A DNA stretch of 5,595 bases from a bacterium HR32. GTDB lineage: Bacteria > Sysuimicrobiota > Sysuimicrobiia > Sysuimicrobiales > Sysuimicrobiaceae. Location of the stretch: NCBI GenBank assembly GCA_002898935.1, contig BEII01000138.1:1-5595 (forward strand), written 5' to 3'. Positions 5,397 to 5,595 of this stretch are shown here, piece by piece. Numbering within the stretch: position 1 is the stretch's first letter; every line of letters starts with the position of its first letter. The translations under genes were made by a program, and so were the position numbers. The notes beneath the pieces are model-generated. The model had not been told where the DNA came from, searched no databases, and saw only the letters and a list, made by a program, of their open reading frames with translations.

Positions 5397-5595
5397 ATGT
5401 CGACCCCGTGGATGACGGACCGCTGGTTCACCAGCCCCCACAACTACGCCCCGGAGGTCCGGGGGCAGTTGCGCTTCCCCGAGAAGGTGGAGTTCCACGA
5501 CGTGACCCTGCGGGACGGCGAGCAGCAGGCGGGGGTGGTGTTCACCGCGGACGACAAGATCCGGATCGCGGAGAAGTTGGCGGAAGTCGGGGTGC
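5397..5595 (+). CDS. DRE-TIM metallolyase (isopropylmalate/homocitrate synthase or HMG-CoA lyase-like), N-terminal part
   Basis: Only the first 66 codons are present; the gene runs off the right edge. Translation from ATG 5397 begins MSTPWMTDRWFTSPHNYAPE and reaches VEFHDVTLRDGEQQAGVVF at residues 31-49, then TADDKIRIAEKLAEVGV. DVTLRDGEQ is the first-strand signature of the superfamily. D35 is the expected divalent-metal ligand, and R39 with D40 form the start of the conserved catalytic RD. Members are (beta/alpha)8 barrels that make or cleave a C-C bond next to a carbonyl, for example the condensation of acetyl-CoA with a 2-keto acid or an aldol-type cleavage. The roughly 30 residues before the signature, with a WF.SP.N segment, are longer than in typical LeuA, where the signature lies almost at the N terminus. 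It follows the dehydrogenase by 9 bases in the same operon. Whether it is a synthase or a lyase cannot be told from this fragment. Confidence 0.88.
   Translation, partial: MSTPWMTDRWFTSPHNYAPEVRGQLRFPEKVEFHDVTLRDGEQQAGVVFTADDKIRIAEKLAEVGV

Noticed and set aside
4749..5498. A 249-codon minus-strand open frame antisense to the dehydrogenase and metallolyase.
   Set aside because: No domain, His/Pro/Gly/Arg-rich translation, and it runs opposite to two genes with intact catalytic motifs.
1..5595. Search for CRISPR arrays, insertion sequences, tRNA or rRNA genes, long tandem repeats and phage or toxin genes.
   Set aside because: None seen. The window is almost fully filled by seven transport, regulatory and enzyme genes in the same compositional style, apart from the short AT-rich promoter island, so there is no sign of a mobile insertion.

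Overview
The window is about 5.6 kb of very GC-rich bacterial DNA, roughly 70% by eye. It is densely packed: no gap between genes exceeds about 75 bases. GTG starts are common, and two of the genes have textbook GGAGG-type ribosome binding sites. This suits a high-GC bacterium such as a thermophilic Firmicute (Thermaerobacter-like), a Chloroflexota/Actinomycetota-type lineage or a similar environmental group. The sequence alone cannot choose among these, and no RNA gene or other phylogenetic marker is present.

Layout. (1) 1-512, plus strand: the C-terminal part of a TAXI-family TRAP transporter solute-binding protein, cut by the left edge. (2) 525-2417, plus: its fused TRAP permease (small 4-TM plus large 12-TM subunits in one chain), 12 bases downstream. 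(3) 2431-3627, minus: a major facilitator superfamily (MFS) transporter of the CynX/NimT-like type, convergent with the permease. Only 13 bases separate the two stop codons, and an inverted repeat contains both stops. (4) A short AT-rich divergent control region, about 3628-3700. (5) 3701-4414, plus: a GntR/FadR-type regulator with an FCD ligand-binding domain. (6) 4404-5387, plus: a CtBP-like D-isomer-specific 2-hydroxyacid dehydrogenase, overlapping the regulator by 11 bases. (7) 5397 to the right edge, plus: the first 66 residues of a DRE-TIM metallolyase (isopropylmalate synthase / homocitrate synthase / HMG-CoA lyase superfamily), with a perfect AGGAGG ribosome binding site that overlaps the dehydrogenase stop codon.

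Reading it together (inference): this looks like a substrate-responsive locus for uptake and metabolism of an organic acid. The TRAP system, and probably the MFS protein, would move a carboxylate. The FCD regulator would sense the substrate or an intermediate and control the divergent MFS gene and its own operon. The dehydrogenase would interconvert a 2-hydroxy acid and a 2-keto acid. The DRE-TIM enzyme would make or break a C-C bond next to a keto acid. The substrate cannot be named from sequence. I found no CRISPR array, mobile element, tRNA, rRNA or clearly unprecedented system. The most notable points are the compact divergent promoter with an apparently leaderless regulator gene, the palindrome that carries both stop codons, the Pro replacement in the dehydrogenase nucleotide-binding motif, and the uncharacterised gene combination.
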